In this document: positions 1 through 13,700 of the stretch, piece by piece
Numbering within the stretch: position 1 is the first letter of the stretch
Layout: each line of letters opens with the position of its first letter
From: Sarcophilus harrisii
Lineage: Eukaryota > Chordata > Mammalia > Dasyuromorphia > Dasyuridae
Length of the DNA: 64,000 bases
Assembly: GCF_902635505.1 (NCBI RefSeq)
Contig: NC_045427.1
Span: forward strand, 58,244,539-58,308,538
Direction of reading: 5' to 3'
Notes under the pieces: generated by a model
Told to the model about the DNA's origin: nothing
The model's input: the letters and a program-made list of their open reading frames with translations, nothing else
The model's database searches: none
Position numbers and translations under genes: made by a program

Positions 1-330
1 GAAACGGCTAGGTTTGGTTTCTTCTGAAAACTGTCTGTTCATCTCCTTTGACCATTTATCAATTGGGAAACGGCTAGGTTTGGTTTCTTCTGAAAATTGT
101 CTGTTCATCTCCTTTGACCATTTATCAATTGGGAAACGGCTAGGTTTGGTTTCTTCTGAAAACTGTCTGTTCATCTCCTTTGACCATTTATCAATTGGGA
201 AAGCAGGTTTGTTTCTTCTGAAACTGTCTGTTCATCTCCTTTGACCATTTATCAATTGGGAAACGGCTAGGTTTGGTTTCTTCTGAAAACTGTCTGTTCA
301 TCTCCTTTGACCATTTATCAATTGGGAAAC
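1..330 (-). repeat. 66-bp tandem repeat built from an L1 ORF2 fragment, five units
   Basis: Five head-to-tail units with a 66-bp period begin at 1, 67, 133, about 199 and about 260; the fourth is slightly shortened. Each repeats a piece of antisense L1 ORF2 (minus-strand peptide IDKWSKEMNRQF). The period is 22 codons, so the minus frame stays open. Normal L1 sequence resumes after the last unit. Confidence 0.9.
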
Positions 331-407
331 GGCTGTTATTTTTATAAATATGGCTCAGTTCCCTATATATTTGAGAAATGAGACCTTTATCAGAGAAATA
401 TGTTGTA
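325..407 (-). mobile_element. L1 ORF2 remnant continuing from the tandem array
   Basis: The minus strand encodes KGLISQIYRELSHIYKN, matching the L1 ORF2 copy at 63.3 kb (KGLISKIYKELTLIYKK). The copy ends where L2 sequence starts. Confidence 0.8.
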
Positions 408-500
408 AACAAGCAATAAACATTTAAGTACCTACTATGTGCCAGGTACTGTGCTAAGTGATGGGGATGCAAAAAGAGGCAAAAGAGTCTGAAGCCAGTG
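405..500 (-). mobile_element. L2 3'-end fragment
   Basis: Contains the reverse complement of the L2 3' terminus (AATAAACATTTAAGTACCTA followed by TGTGCCAGGTACTGTGCTAA). Confidence 0.75.
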
Positions 501-639
501 AATGTTCTACTTTGGCTATTTGTCCTTTCATTTCAAAGGAATAAGAGTGGCAGCTACTTCTTTATAAACGTTGCGAGGTCAAGAAGGCAAGTGGCCAGCC
601 GATTGGAATTGGCAGCCAGCTGGTCCAGATCTGAAGTCC

Positions 640-745
640 CGAGGAGCAAAGGTGTCTCCGAGACCCAGCCAAGGTCCGTTTTTGCTTTCCTTGCATCCGT
701 AGCCAGTCCTAGCACGTAGTAGGTGTTTAATAAAAACTTGTTCTT
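640..745 (+). mobile_element. L2 3'-end fragment
   Basis: Carries the L2 tail in the sense direction (TAGCACGTAGTAGGTGTTTA then ATAAAAACTTG). It lies just upstream of the NAE1 CpG island. Confidence 0.7.
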
Positions 746-779
746 GGACGATCGTTTGTATAAAAGAAGAAAAGCCCCT

Positions 780-1770
780 CCCTTCTGTGGGCCCCGATCT
801 CTCCCCCACCAAATGAGACGTTGGATTTACCGCAGTCTCTTTTCCCACGCGCGAATGCTTCCATCTCGGGAGCGTCCTGGCTCTCACTGTTCTCATCCAG
901 AAAACCAGGGGATTGGGTAGTCTTTGAGGACCCTGCAGCGCTAACTCAGAGGGTCCGAGGGCTTTCGGGAGGCAGGCGGTTGCGCCTGGTGAGGATGCTC
1001 CAGGCTTCGGCCGTGAGCCGCACCTGCATCCATTTGTAAAAGGGACCGGGGAAAACTCTCAGGCATCTCAATGGCCCGTCATAAAGGCGAATTGGTGGTA
1101 ATTGGCTAAATGGAACCGGAGACACGCCCAGGCAGGGGTATTGGTCCCAGCTGGCCGGACGGGCTGACCAGGAGTGACCTTGCTCTAACAGAGTTGGGAG
1201 GAGAGATGAAACTGAAGCTGATGGTCTTTGAGGGTACAACCAGGTGCGTTCGTGTACACCCCGTGTATCCCTCGGAAACGCTCGCGCCTGCGCGGCCCTG
1301 CAGCGTCCCCTGCCGGCAGACTCGGGAAGCTGAGGGGTGATTGCGTGGAAAAGTGCGGCTGCGCAGGGACGCAAGGGCACACTGCACGGCTGCGCAGAGG
1401 CTGGGGGAAAGCCGGAGCGGGGAGGAATGCGCCTGCGTGGTGGGGGCGGGGCAGCCTGCGGTACCGGCGCGGCGGTGCCTACTCCTCCTCCGGGGCGGGA
1501 GTGCAGCAGGCGTGAGGCCGGGCCCAGGCGGGATGATGGCGCAGCCAGAGGCGGGGAAGCTGCCTAAGGAACAGAAGTACGACCGGCAGCTGAGGTGAGC
1601 GCCAGGGGGAGGATGCGGCAGGTGCTTCCGCCCAGCCCTGGCCCTTCCTGGGCTCCGGGCTTCCCGGGAGAGCTCCGGGCTCGGGCCGGCCCCGCCTACC
1701 CTGGGAGCGGAGCTCCGAGAGGGAGGGGCCTTCTTGCTCAGTGAAGCTGTGGGCCAGGCTGGATCCGCCC
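780..1770 (+). promoter_or_regulatory. NAE1: NAE1 CpG-island promoter
   Basis: GC- and CpG-rich sequence surrounds NAE1 exon 1, in contrast to the AT-rich surroundings. I see a GC box (GGGGGCGGGGC, 1442-1452), an NRF1-like site (GCGCCTGCGCGG, 1284-1295, one base from consensus) and further TGCGC half sites between 1360 and 1440. There is no obvious TATA box, as is usual for housekeeping genes. Transcription probably starts between about 1440 and 1530, but the exact site cannot be read from sequence. Confidence 0.8.
1536..1594 (+). CDS. NAE1: NAE1 coding exon 1
   Basis: Encodes residues 1-19 plus two bases of codon 20, followed by donor GTGAGC. Two in-frame ATGs sit side by side (1533 and 1536). 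The second has A at -3 and G at +4 and gives the family-typical MAQ start, so I chose it. Starting at 1533 would only add one Met. Confidence 0.95.
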
Positions 1771-4700
1771 TCCTGGGGCCCGGAGCACCGAGTGCCGGTG
1801 CAGACAGAGGCCTCGGAGCATCACTGAGAGCACTGAGTGCCGGTACAGAGAGAGGCCTCAGAGCATCACTGAGTGCATTGAATGCCGGTACAGAAAAAGG
1901 CTTCGGATCATTGATGTCAGGTGCAGAGAGGCCTCGAGCATCACTGAGTGCACTGAGTGCCGGTGCAGAGAGAGGCCTCAGAGCATCACTGAGTGCCGCA
2001 GAGAGAGGCCTCAGAGCATCACTGAGTGCACTGAGTGCCGGTACAGAGAGAGGCCTCAGAGCATCACTGAGTGCATTGAGTGCCGGTACAGAGAGAGGCC
2101 TCAGAGCATCACTGAGTGCATTGAATGCCGGTACAGAAAAAGGCTTCGGATCATTGCATGTCAGTGCAGAGAGCGGCCTCGGAGCATCACTGAGTGCACT
2201 GAGTGCCGGTGCAGAGAGAGGCCTCAGAGCATCACTGAGTGCTGATACAGAGAAGGCCTCAGAGCATCACTGAGTGCACTGAGTGCGGTACAGAGAGGCC
2301 TCAGAGCATCACTGAGTGCATTGAGTGCCGGTACAGAAGAGAGGCCTCAGAGCATCACTGAGTGCATTGAGTGCCGGTGCAGAGAGAGGCCTCAGAGCAT
2401 CACTAGTGCATTGAATGCCGGTACAGAAAGGCTTGGATCATTGCATGTCAGTGCAGAGAGCGGCCTCGGAGCATCACTGAGTGCACTGAGTGCCGGTGCA
2501 GAGAGAGGCCTCAGAGCATCACTGAGTGCACGTACAGAGAGAGGCCTCAGAGCATCACTGAGTGCACTGAGTGCCGGTACAGAGAGAGGCCTCAGAGCAT
2601 CACTGAGTGCATTGAGTGCCGGTACAGAGAGAGGCCTCAGAGCATCACTGAGTGCATTGAGTGCCGGTGCAGAGAGAGGCCTCAGAGCATCACTGAGTGC
2701 ATTGAGTGCCGGTGCAGAGAGAGGCCTCAGAGCATCACTGAGTGCACTGAGTGCTGGTGCAGAGAGCGGCCTCGGAGCATCACTGAGTGCACTGAGTGCC
2801 GGTACAGAGAGCAGCCTCGGAGCATCACTGAGAGCACTGAGTGCCGGTACAGAGAGAGGCCTTGGAGCACTGAGTGCCGGTACAGAGAGCAGCCGGAGCA
2901 TCACTGAGAGCACTGAGTGCCGGTACAGAGAGAGGCCTCAGAGCATCACTGAGTGCATTGAGTGCCGGTGCAGAGAGAGGCCTCAGAGCATCACTGAGTG
3001 CACTGAATGCCGGTATAGAAAGAGGCTTCGGATCATTGCATGTCAGTGTAGAGAGCGGCCTCGGAGCATCACTGAGGCACCTGAGCACCGAGTGCCGGTG
3101 CAGACAGAGGCCTCAGAGCATTACTGAGGCGCCTGAGCACTAAGTGTCGGTACAGAGGCCTCAGGGCATCACTGAGAGCACTGAGTGCCGGTACAGAGAG
3201 AGGCCTTGGAGCACTGAGTGCCGGTACAGAGAGCGGCCTCGGAGCATCACTGAGAGCACTGAGTGCCGGTGCAGAGAGAGGCCTCAGAGCATCACTGAGT
3301 GCATTGAGTGCCGGTGCAGAGAGAGGCCTCGGAGCATCACTGAGTGCATTGAGTGCCGGTACAGAGAGAGGCCTCGGAGCATCACTGAGAGCACTGAGTG
3401 CCGGTGCAGAGAGAGGCCTCGAAGCATCACTGAGTGCATTGAGTGCTGATACAGAGAGAGGCCTCGGAGCAGTGAGTGTCAGAATAGAGAATGTCACAGC
3501 AGAGAGGGGTCTTAAAGCACTGAATGCCAAAACATAGAAGTCTGAACTGAGCCTGGCCCTAGAACCCAAAATGTCACAGTAAGAAGTGGCCCTTCATTGT
3601 GGAGTAGCGGAGCAAAGGATCATTAAGTCTTTCAGATTAGGAAGGGAGTTTGGCAGCCAGAATGGCAAAGCTGGAAGAGGCCTCAGAGACCCACAGATGG
3701 GGAAGTTGGTGCTTATTGGACAGGCTCTAAGTAGGAAAGTTAGAATTTAAATTTAGCTGCTCTGACTCAGGCTGGTGTTCTGCATCTTCCACTGTGCCCT
3801 CTTGCCCTCCTTTGGGAAAAGGAGATTCCTTAAAATACCTGTTTTTGGTACCCTCTTCTCTCCTCCCATTCTTCCCCCACCTCTGCCCTGGCGGCCATCC
3901 ACAGACATCCATGTCTTATCTTGGGAGGATAGGAGTAGGGGAGGTGCCTTCAGAGCCTCAGCTGGAAAGTGTCTTGGGGATGAGTCCAGTTGCTTGTTTA
4001 CTGATGAAGAAACTGATGCTCACAGAGGACTTGCTAAGGTTACCTTGCCATTAGTAGCATATGTCATCTTCTGGCCCAAGCTCCAGAAAGCAGGGCTCCT
4101 AACTCCTGACTCCCCTTCACTGCTGTACCCCTTCAGCCCTAAAAGTTAAAAATATCCATCTGTTTTGAAATGGTTGACTTTTCCCCCTTATTTGAAACAG
4201 CATTACCTTGGTGCTAATTATAAGCAGTGTCTGGGAGCTGTAAAAGTATAGCTTCATTAGGTTGCACCTATGGGTTTTTCCCTTCCAGTCCATTGTGCAT
4301 ACATTTCAGTATTATGTGTAAAGTCCTATGCTCCACAGTGTGAATGGTAGAAAAAATTTTAAAACAGTGTCTCTTGCCTCCAAGAAGCTTAAAAGTGTGG
4401 TTTCCAGTCCATCTTCTTCAATGCCTAAGAGATAAAAGCAAATTAAGCAAATTCCCAGAAATCACACTTTTAATATTAGAATCTGGGCTTTTGCAATACG
4501 AGCATAGTGAAATAAGATAGATAGATAGATAGAGAAATAATTTAGCAAATATTTATTATGTATAATGAATTCTGCAAGGAACAAAACTTAAAGAAATGGA
4601 CAGTATCCCATCTCAAATATTCTCTAAAGATGACTTCAGGAGTTAATATACAAATAATATAATATAATTTCTTGTCATCTCTCTTGATCTTTACTTTCTT

Positions 4701-7700
4701 TCACCTCAGCAAGCTTTACTGTTCACTGGTTTGGAGATAATAGATGTGAACAGTTAGGAATGGTTGGAACATTGCAACTCCATTGATGCTGATTCTTTCC
4801 TTGATAGTAATGTTCCTTTGGACTAGACCAAAGTCAGTCAATCAGCAAGTCTTTATTGAATATCTGCTCTGTGCCAGCTACCATACTAGGCAGTGGGAAT
4901 ACAGAGATAAATGTGAAACAGTCTTATCCTGAAAGAGCTTACATCATAGCAAGAGAAACAATTTGTAAGCATATAACTAGATACAATAGCTACACAAAAT
5001 ATTTAGAAAGGAATTTTTGGGGGGGAGGGCTAAAAAGTTCAGGGATTGGGAAGAGCCTCCTATATGAAGTTTCATTTAAACTGACCTTTGAAGAAAAGTA
5101 GGAATTGTGAGAGGCACAGAGGGAAGTAGGTAATTTATTCTGGGATTAGACAATCATCTGTAAAAAGCATAGAGTCTGAACATGGATTATCAAGTGTAAG
5201 GAACAGTTAATTGTAGAATGTGTAAAGGGGAATAACATAACAGTCCTGGGAAGGTATATTGGAACCAGACCTTACATGATAAACAGTAGAGTTTTATTTA
5301 GTTTTATGGGTAATAGGAAGTCACTGTAGTTCATGAGCAAGCACTAATGTGGGCAGACCTGTTCTTTAGGGCTAATACTTTAGCAGCTGTTTGGAAGATA
5401 GATTGGAAAAGAGAGAAATTGGAGCCAAAAGAGCAATTGGAAGGCTATTGGGGAAACTATTTACGATAGAAGGAATATCATCAAATTCTCCCCCATAACT
5501 ATTCCACAAAGATTTAGAAAATGCAACAGACCAATTTGATTGGTAAATCCAAGGGAAAAAAATCCCACAGAGGATTATTGTCTAGCCCAGATCATCGTTG
5601 GGAGACAAACAGGTCTATGGACACTGTAGAAAGGGTCTAATGAAAAATAGAATGCACAGAGTATGTTAGCATAGGGATTGCCTGCCTGCACATGTGCACC
5701 AGGGCAAGAACAGGTCCCAGATCAGGCACAGAGGGGGGCCTGACCTTTTGAAGGGGAAGAAACATTTGCCAATTGGCAACTCTGTTGTTTACTCTCCATC
5801 CAATGCTGGGTCACAGATCCAGTTTGGACTGAGGAGGGGATTTACACCTAGGAATAGCTGCCCAAGTCAAGGAACAGATCCTAACATCTTACTAAGGCAG
5901 GAGCAAATACAGAAGCAAGCATCAGCTGTGTGACCACATCTTTGGCTTAAACACAAAGTTTGAAGTCAAGAAGTAAGACTAGAAGAATGGGCGAACAAAA
6001 AGAATCCCACCATAAAAATATATTAAGTAGCAAGAGCACTCAAGACCCAGATCCAGAAGAGAAAGACCTGAAAATATCTATAAGTCAAACCTCAGAGAAA
6101 AACACAGGTTGGGCACAAGTTCAACTAGAATTCCTAGAAGTAAAGCAAGAGATTTTAAAAATAGCTAAAAAACGATTCTGTAAATGAAATGAGAATATTA
6201 GAGGAAAGAATTAGATGAGAAATGAAAGCTATAAAACAAACAAAAAAAAAAAAAAATGGAGAGAAGAAATAGCTTGACATGGAGGTAGAAAACCTTACCC
6301 AAGCAGCAGACTCCTTGAAAATTAGAAAGAATGGTTAAAAAGTTAATGGTAATGTGAAACAATAATGAATATCAAAGCAAAATCAAAAGATGGAAAAAAA
6401 TAGAAAAACTAAAAAGTAGCTTGGATAAAAATCAACTGATTTGGAAAACAGATTAAAGAAAAATAATTAAGAATCACTGGACTACGAGATCGATCATGAC
6501 AAAAAAAAAGTTTATGATTTCAAAAAATCTTACAAGAAAATTGTTCATATCTCTTAGAGCTAGAGGACAAAGTACAAATAGAAGAAATCCTGCTGTCACT
6601 TCCTGAAATAAAGTCCCAAATGAAAAGGCCTAGGAATATTATAACTAAAGTATAGGGCTTTCCAGATTAAAAGAAAAAAAATGCCATAAGCAACCAGAAA
6701 AAAAAAAAAGAAGAAGAAGAAGAATTTAAAGAGAAAGAGAAACCTCAGTCAGGATCATGCATGTTTTAGCACTTGCCAGTAAACAGAAAATGAATTTAGA
6801 ATGTGATATTCCAAAAGGCTAAAGATCTAAGCTTATAACCAAGCATAACTTCTGCAGCAAAATTAAGTATAGACAAGTGAAAGTCAAAGCAACATTGAAC
6901 TTCCACCTCATCTGCCCCTCCCAGTTTCACAGAGTTGACAAAGAAAAATGACAAATATTGGAAGGGCTAAGGTAAAAGGGCTGAATGCACTGTTGAAAGA
7001 GCTGTAATGTGGACCAGCTATTTTGGAAAGCAATTTGGAAAGGTATCCAACAAATTATTAAATTCCGTATTTCTTTTGACACAGTATTACTAGTATTAGG
7101 CCATTACCCTCAAAAAGATCAAAATAAAGGAAAAGAATCCATGTATATAAAAAACATTTAGAATTACTCTTTTTGTAGTATCAGAGATCTGGAAGCTCTC
7201 TGGGGAGTGACTCAACAAATTTATAGGATTTGAATGTATTGAAGCAATATTACACCATAAAAAATAACAAAAGGGACAGTTTCAGTTATCTGGGAAAAAC
7301 TGAACTGAAGCAGAGTGAAATGAGAAGAATCAGAACAATTTATACAATCACAACTTTGTAAAGACAGCTAGCTTTGAAAAACTTTAGTGCAGTGTCCAAC
7401 TATGATTTCAGAAGACAATGAAATATGCTACCTACTTCTTGACAGAAATGAGGAACCAAGACATATATTTACACATGACCAGTGTTGAAATTTGTTTTGC
7501 TTGACCAGTCATATTTCTTGTAAGGGTTTTTGGTTTATTTTTTCCATCTTTTGGGGTTGAGATAGGGAGAGAAAACAAATACTTGTTAATTGAAAAAATA
7601 AATAATATTTTTTAAAAGAAGGTTATTAGAATAATCCAGGTACAAGATTATAAGGACTTGAATGAGAAGGGTGGCCATGTGGGTGAAAAGAAAGGGACTA

Positions 7701-10700
7701 GGTTTGGAGATAAAGATCTAAACGTTATCTGCATAGAAAAGGTCAATGAATTATGTAAACTTATGAGGTCACCCATAAAGAGATTGTAGACAGAATAGAG
7801 GACCCAGGACAGAACCTTTGGGTATACCCAAAGTGAAGGGGTAGAATATGGATGATGATCTAGCAAAAGAAGCTGAGGAATGGTTATCCAGGATATAGCA
7901 GTAGTGGTATGATGAAAGTATTCAGGAACAGAGGATGATGAGAAGAGTATTGAGTGCTTCAGAGAGGTCACAAAGGATGAAGATTGAGAGAGAAACATTT
8001 AACTTTGGTGACAAACAGCGCATTAATAATTTTAGAGAGAAATGTTTCACTTATTGATGAGGTCAGAAGCTAAATTGTAAGAGGTTGAGAGATGAATGAG
8101 AGGAGAAGTGGAAGTAACGAATGTGAACAATTTTCTCTAAGAGTTTGGTCAATGGAGGGGAGAGGAGCTAAAATATACTTTCAAAGGTTGGTAGGGTGAA
8201 TTAAGGGTTTTCTGAGAATAGTGGAGACATGAGTGCATTCATAGGTAACAGGAAAGGAATCAGTAGATGAATGAAATTGAAAATTAGAGAGAAAGAGATA
8301 GTAATACATAATTGGAGCTGTCCTGGAGTATAGTAAGGGAGAAAATAAAGAGTGCAAGGGAAAAGCCTTATTAAGAGAAAGAGCTATCTTATTTTTTCAG
8401 AGACTAGAGTAATGAAGGAGAGAACAAAGGATACTATCAAGGGTTTATGAGATATGGAGAAGGGAAGAAGAAGAAACAGAGAATTACCTACAAGCTGAGA
8501 TTCCTCTGATAAAAGGGTTGAGAGGAGGGAATGGTGTGATAAGCTTGTCATATCATTTAATTAACAAAATGGTATCTCTATATTTCATCAATGCTCTGTT
8601 CTTCCTTTCTTGGGCAGGGTATCATTGACTTGTGATTAGCTTTGATCAGATATGATATATTTTTTTTAATACAAATGGATATATCAGGTAATAGTCTACA
8701 TCTCAGCTCCTTTTCTTTTTTTACTTACTGTATTTTATTATTTGAATGAATTATAATTAGAGGAACTATTACTAATTAATGTATTAGGGAAAAGAATGAA
8801 TATAGAAAGAAGGTTACATTAAGATCAAAGATACTCTTGCCTTGTTAATGAACAGTAAAGTCTATTTCAAAGTTTTCTGTACCCCTTAAATTCTTTGGGC
8901 CTCCTTATGTGAAACTTTAAACATATTTAAATATATTTGTTTCTTGTTTTATAGATTATGGGGTGATCATGGACAAGAAGCTTTGGAATCTGCTCATGTT
9001 TGCCTAATAAATGCAACAGCCACAGGAACAGAAATTCTGAAAAATCTGGTATTACCAGGTAATGCATATGAATTATACAATTCTGTGAGAATAGTATAAA
9101 AATGTTATATATGTTAACATCTGCATACATATGTATGTATTTAGATACACATATTTGACTTTTCTATTTTCCAAAGGTATTGGCTCATTTACAATTGTTG
9201 ATGGAAATCAGGTCAGTGGAGAAGATGCTGGAAATAAGTAAGTTGACTTTTTTCCACAAATGCATTCCACAAATTTTTTTGTGAAATTATTTTACTTCCT
9301 AAATATCTTGCATACTTCCAATTTTATATAAAGTATACTCATTTAAATATATGATCCAGTCACATTAAAAATAATTTTTTACATTTACTTAGTGTTTTAG
9401 AGTTTATGAATGTTTTCAAGTATTTAAAATATATCTTATTTGATCGGAGTGTGAGTGAGTCCTTGTCTATCTAGTTAGTGTCAGCCAGTTTCCTTGGTAT
9501 AAGAGATTATTGAAGATGGAATCCAGAGTCCGGGTTTGGAATAGTTCTGTTATTTCATGTGATAGTGGTTTCATAACTGTCTTCCCTGTACCTGTATTTC
9601 ATCATCTATTTAAAATTTTTGAAAAGCCACAGTAATGTTTGTATTGCCATAAAAGTCTTGTAACAGTGAAATATGGGACATGGAGATAAACCTTGATTCA
9701 CAAAGGCTATTCCAGTAAAGCATAAGCTCTAGTGGATTCTGCTTAGCTAAAAAGGCTTTGAATACTGGCCTGGTGACAGATTGTTTCTGCTCTTTTTAGG
9801 CCAGTTGAGGTCAGTGCAGCAAATTGGCCACCGTGTGATAAATTCTTAGGCTTCAGTTACCTATGAAAAAGGAAACATATAAAACAAGCCCCTGGTCCTA
9901 TGTGGCCCTTTCTGCTTTTGCACTGACAACGGCAAAAGATGGGCAGAGTTGCTAAGAAAATAAACATTAACTTAACTGTTATTACTTTAAGTGTTCAATC
10001 TTTGTCCAAATATCAGTGCACAGATATATATATTATGGAAGGAACTGAATCACATAATATCATCATTCTTGGTACAAATAAAACCAGAAGACAAAAAGAA
10101 GTTGCATCCAACCAGAGCGTATCTTATGGGTTCTTCTCTGAGCTGAATGAAGGAATAGATTTAATCTTCTTTCTGTTGGATACAAAAGCATCATGTGTGG
10201 ATTACTTGGTAATTTTGCCTTGTGATTCTTAGAGCACGTATGAGTAAAACAAACCACCGTGAAAGTATGACGGTAATTTAGTTGCCAATATCTGAAGCAG
10301 ATGAGTAAATGGGAAAACTCGCTAAAGAATTGAGTCAGGAAACATTTAATTACCTGCTCTGTATCCTGCACTGTGCTGGCTGCTGGGAATATAAGCACAA
10401 ATAACCAAATCATTTCTTTTCTTGAGAAGCTTCCATTCTAACAGGGGACACACGAAACACAGATAGAAATTTATATAGGCTAAACAAAGGGAATAAATAG
10501 AAAGAGTTTGAGATAGTTGCAAAGGAAGACACTAAGATATAGGGATTGGGAAAGGCTTCATATAGAAGGTGGTACTTGAATTCTTTCTTGAAAGAAGAGG
10601 AGGATTCTTTAAGACAAAAGTGTATTTGATAGCTTCTAAACCAAATCATTACTCAACATAATATTCATTGACCATAATATGAGGTTAGGCACAGGATAGG

Positions 10701-13700
10701 ATATGGAAAATTTTTCAAAAATGTGGTTTAGAGACAATTTGACAGCCTTATATAAGCCTTTATATCATAAGTACTTTCAGATGCTTATATAAAGGCACTA
10801 AATATAGCAAATAGAACAATATTAGCAAAAATTAAATTGAATATATCTGAGAAAGGAAAAAAAAAAGATTGATTAGCTATGTTGGAATCATTACTGAACC
10901 AGATATCTGTATGGAGTCAAATCATTGCCTGGTAAATCAGTATCTACTTAGAAAAAAAGGTAAAACTAAGCATATCGTATGAAATGAAGCATCCTCTAGT
11001 AAGCCAGACCTATTTAAATAATCTGTTGACTGAAAAATGGAAAATGGACAGAAATATATTGATTCTTCTCTTCATTTCTTAAAGAAGATCAGCTTTTCTA
11101 AAAGTTACCACAAGGAAGCCAAAAGAGCCTGGGAATCACCTCCATTAGTTAACATCTGATTTCCTTGCCAAATGACACAATAACTAGCCACATTACTACT
11201 TTGTAATACAAACTTGTTTCCAAAACATGGGAGATAATTTATTATGGAGTAGCTTCATAAAATAGTGATGGTGGCCATGGTACTTAAGAAGTTGGGAAGG
11301 AGAACTGGACCTGACAAAAGAAAAGACATGTTGGAGACAACAAAATTTCATAATCCTAAGGAGTTTCTTTTCAAGATATTCCAAAGAGGAGAGGATCCCA
11401 AAAGAATTTGCAAGATTATGATTGATAGTTACCAAAAATAGATAACTTATAAAGACATCAGTAACTTCTACTCCATGTATAACTGGGTAGTAACTACTTT
11501 ATCAAATGACATAATATTTATATATTAGCACAGTACCTAGTATATAGTAGGTACTGTAAAAATGCTTATTTTCCCCTTCCTCTCCTCCCACCACATGTCT
11601 ACTTTCTCATCTTTCTAAAATCTTTGAGAAAGGACTATGTATATCTTGAAGGTTTTCTTAAGGAAATTAGGAGACAGAAGTAATCAAACTTTCTCAGGCA
11701 ATTATCTACCATTTTCACATCCTCACTGAATTGACTAAAAGGGCACCATTTGTCTATTATTTGATGATTATATAAAAGCACCTGAGTCATTTGGGTAAAA
11801 TATTTAAAAATTACAGAAATAATTTGAAAGGCTACCTAAGAGTTCTCATAACATATTTACAGCCTACAAAATGGTATGACCCACAGAGATAACTTCAACA
11901 GACTGATAAGTTTTAGCATCAAGAAGATTATATATTATGGAGACAGCCATCCAACTTGTTCACCTTTGTCTTGCAGAGTGTGCCCTCTAAGTACAGGAAT
12001 AATAGAGAGATACTTTCTTGACAAGGGGTTTTACAGATGTTCTTGACATGGTGCTAATTGCTTTGGTCCTTTTCATGGCATTCTAAGTGATAGCAGTGAT
12101 TACTCAGTGGAGTTTGGTTTAGTAATGCAAACAAACCCACATTGGATAAAGAACAGCTCTTGGCCAGATTGTGACTTACACATGGATGTGTCACTCATCA
12201 AGTTAGTCTATTTGTAAGATTTCTTAGACGGGGACAGGACAATAGAGAGGGACATTGGATTGTAAAGAAAGATTGGACTGTATCACATGGAGGAAATTAT
12301 CATGTTTTCAGGGATTTCTAGCTGATTTAGTATTCTCCCAGGGATGGTTTATAACTTTTAGTCATGGAACACCATAATCTCAGAAGATTCACAACTGCAG
12401 CCAACTCAAAAAATAATAGAAAGATATTGAGTGCTACATGTAAGTATTGACAGATTATCAAGAAGGACTTTCCACGGAGTAGTGCAATGAATGATATATA
12501 TTGACCCAAAAATAGAAGTAGACTAGTCACATGATTCAGTTCAACAAGAATTTATGAAGCACTTACTACCCTCAAGAAATTGCTGCTAAGCCCTGGGTCC
12601 AAATACAAAAACAACGATCCCTGCCCTCAACAAGTTTACATTCTATTAGAAGAAAAATAATAGGAATACAGGAGGCTAAATATTATATATCACCTGTGAC
12701 CAAGATTTTGGACTCATATAAGCTAGAGCCAACTCTACGGGCCATCCTAAGAAGATTATTTTATTTTCTGAGCTTGTTCTTAAGAGGAATTATAAAAAGA
12801 CCTAGAAAGGTTAACCAGCTTATCCAGGGATCACATAGCTAAAAAGTTGCAGTTTATATTAGAACAGGTCTTCTCATTCCTAGCCAGATTTTCCACCATG
12901 CTGTCCCTATGAAATAATTTTTTAAAAAATATCTTTGAATTTTATAAACTTTGAATCATGTATTAATTATTACTACTATTTTTTTTTTATTTAATAGCCT
13001 TTTATTTACAGGTTATATGTATGGGTAATTTTACAGCATTAACAATGCCAAACCTCTTGTTCCAATTTTTCACCTCTTACCCCCCCATCCCTCCCCCAGA
13101 TGGCAGGATGACCAGTAGATGTTAAATATATTAAAATATAAATTAGATACACAATAAGTATACATGACCAAACCGTTATTTTGCTGATATTACTATTTTC
13201 TTGGATATACAACAATCATAGAAATAAGGAAAAAACTTTATACTGAATCTGGAAATGATTTGGAAAAGTTGTCTCATAGTGACCATTCTCAAAAAAGGTT
13301 TAATTTAAAAATAAACAAAAAATTTTTTTCAAATTTTAAAAAAAGATATCTTTGCATAGGACTTAAGAACATTAGAACTATACAGGAAAAGTTATTCTAA
13401 AAAAATTCTCAGTTTTAATTTCTAGTATTTTTATTCTTTGAGGAAATCTTTTTCAGAAAATAATAATGGGAATAATCTAGGATAACATGAATATAGTCCA
13501 GGTGGACTATTAATTTTTTTGTAAAAGTTGTTAGTCAAAACTAAGCTTATTAAAAAATATAATAATAAACCCCATGTTTTCCTATCCACAAATAACTCTT
13601 TGGTTTGACTTCATGCATGTGATAAGAGTACTATTATTTGTTACTTTAAATTACTTTATAATGGTCTGATTATTTAGCTTTTGTTCATTTAGGCATGGTA

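Noticed and set aside
1-330. CRISPR-like regular repeats
   Set aside because: Units are contiguous without unique spacers, and the sequence is L1-derived in a vertebrate genome.
1734-3569. Several open frames of 87-268 codons on both strands in the 45-bp array
   Set aside because: They arise because the repeat period is 15 codons with few stops. Overlapping frames on both strands, low-complexity peptides and intronic position argue against a protein.
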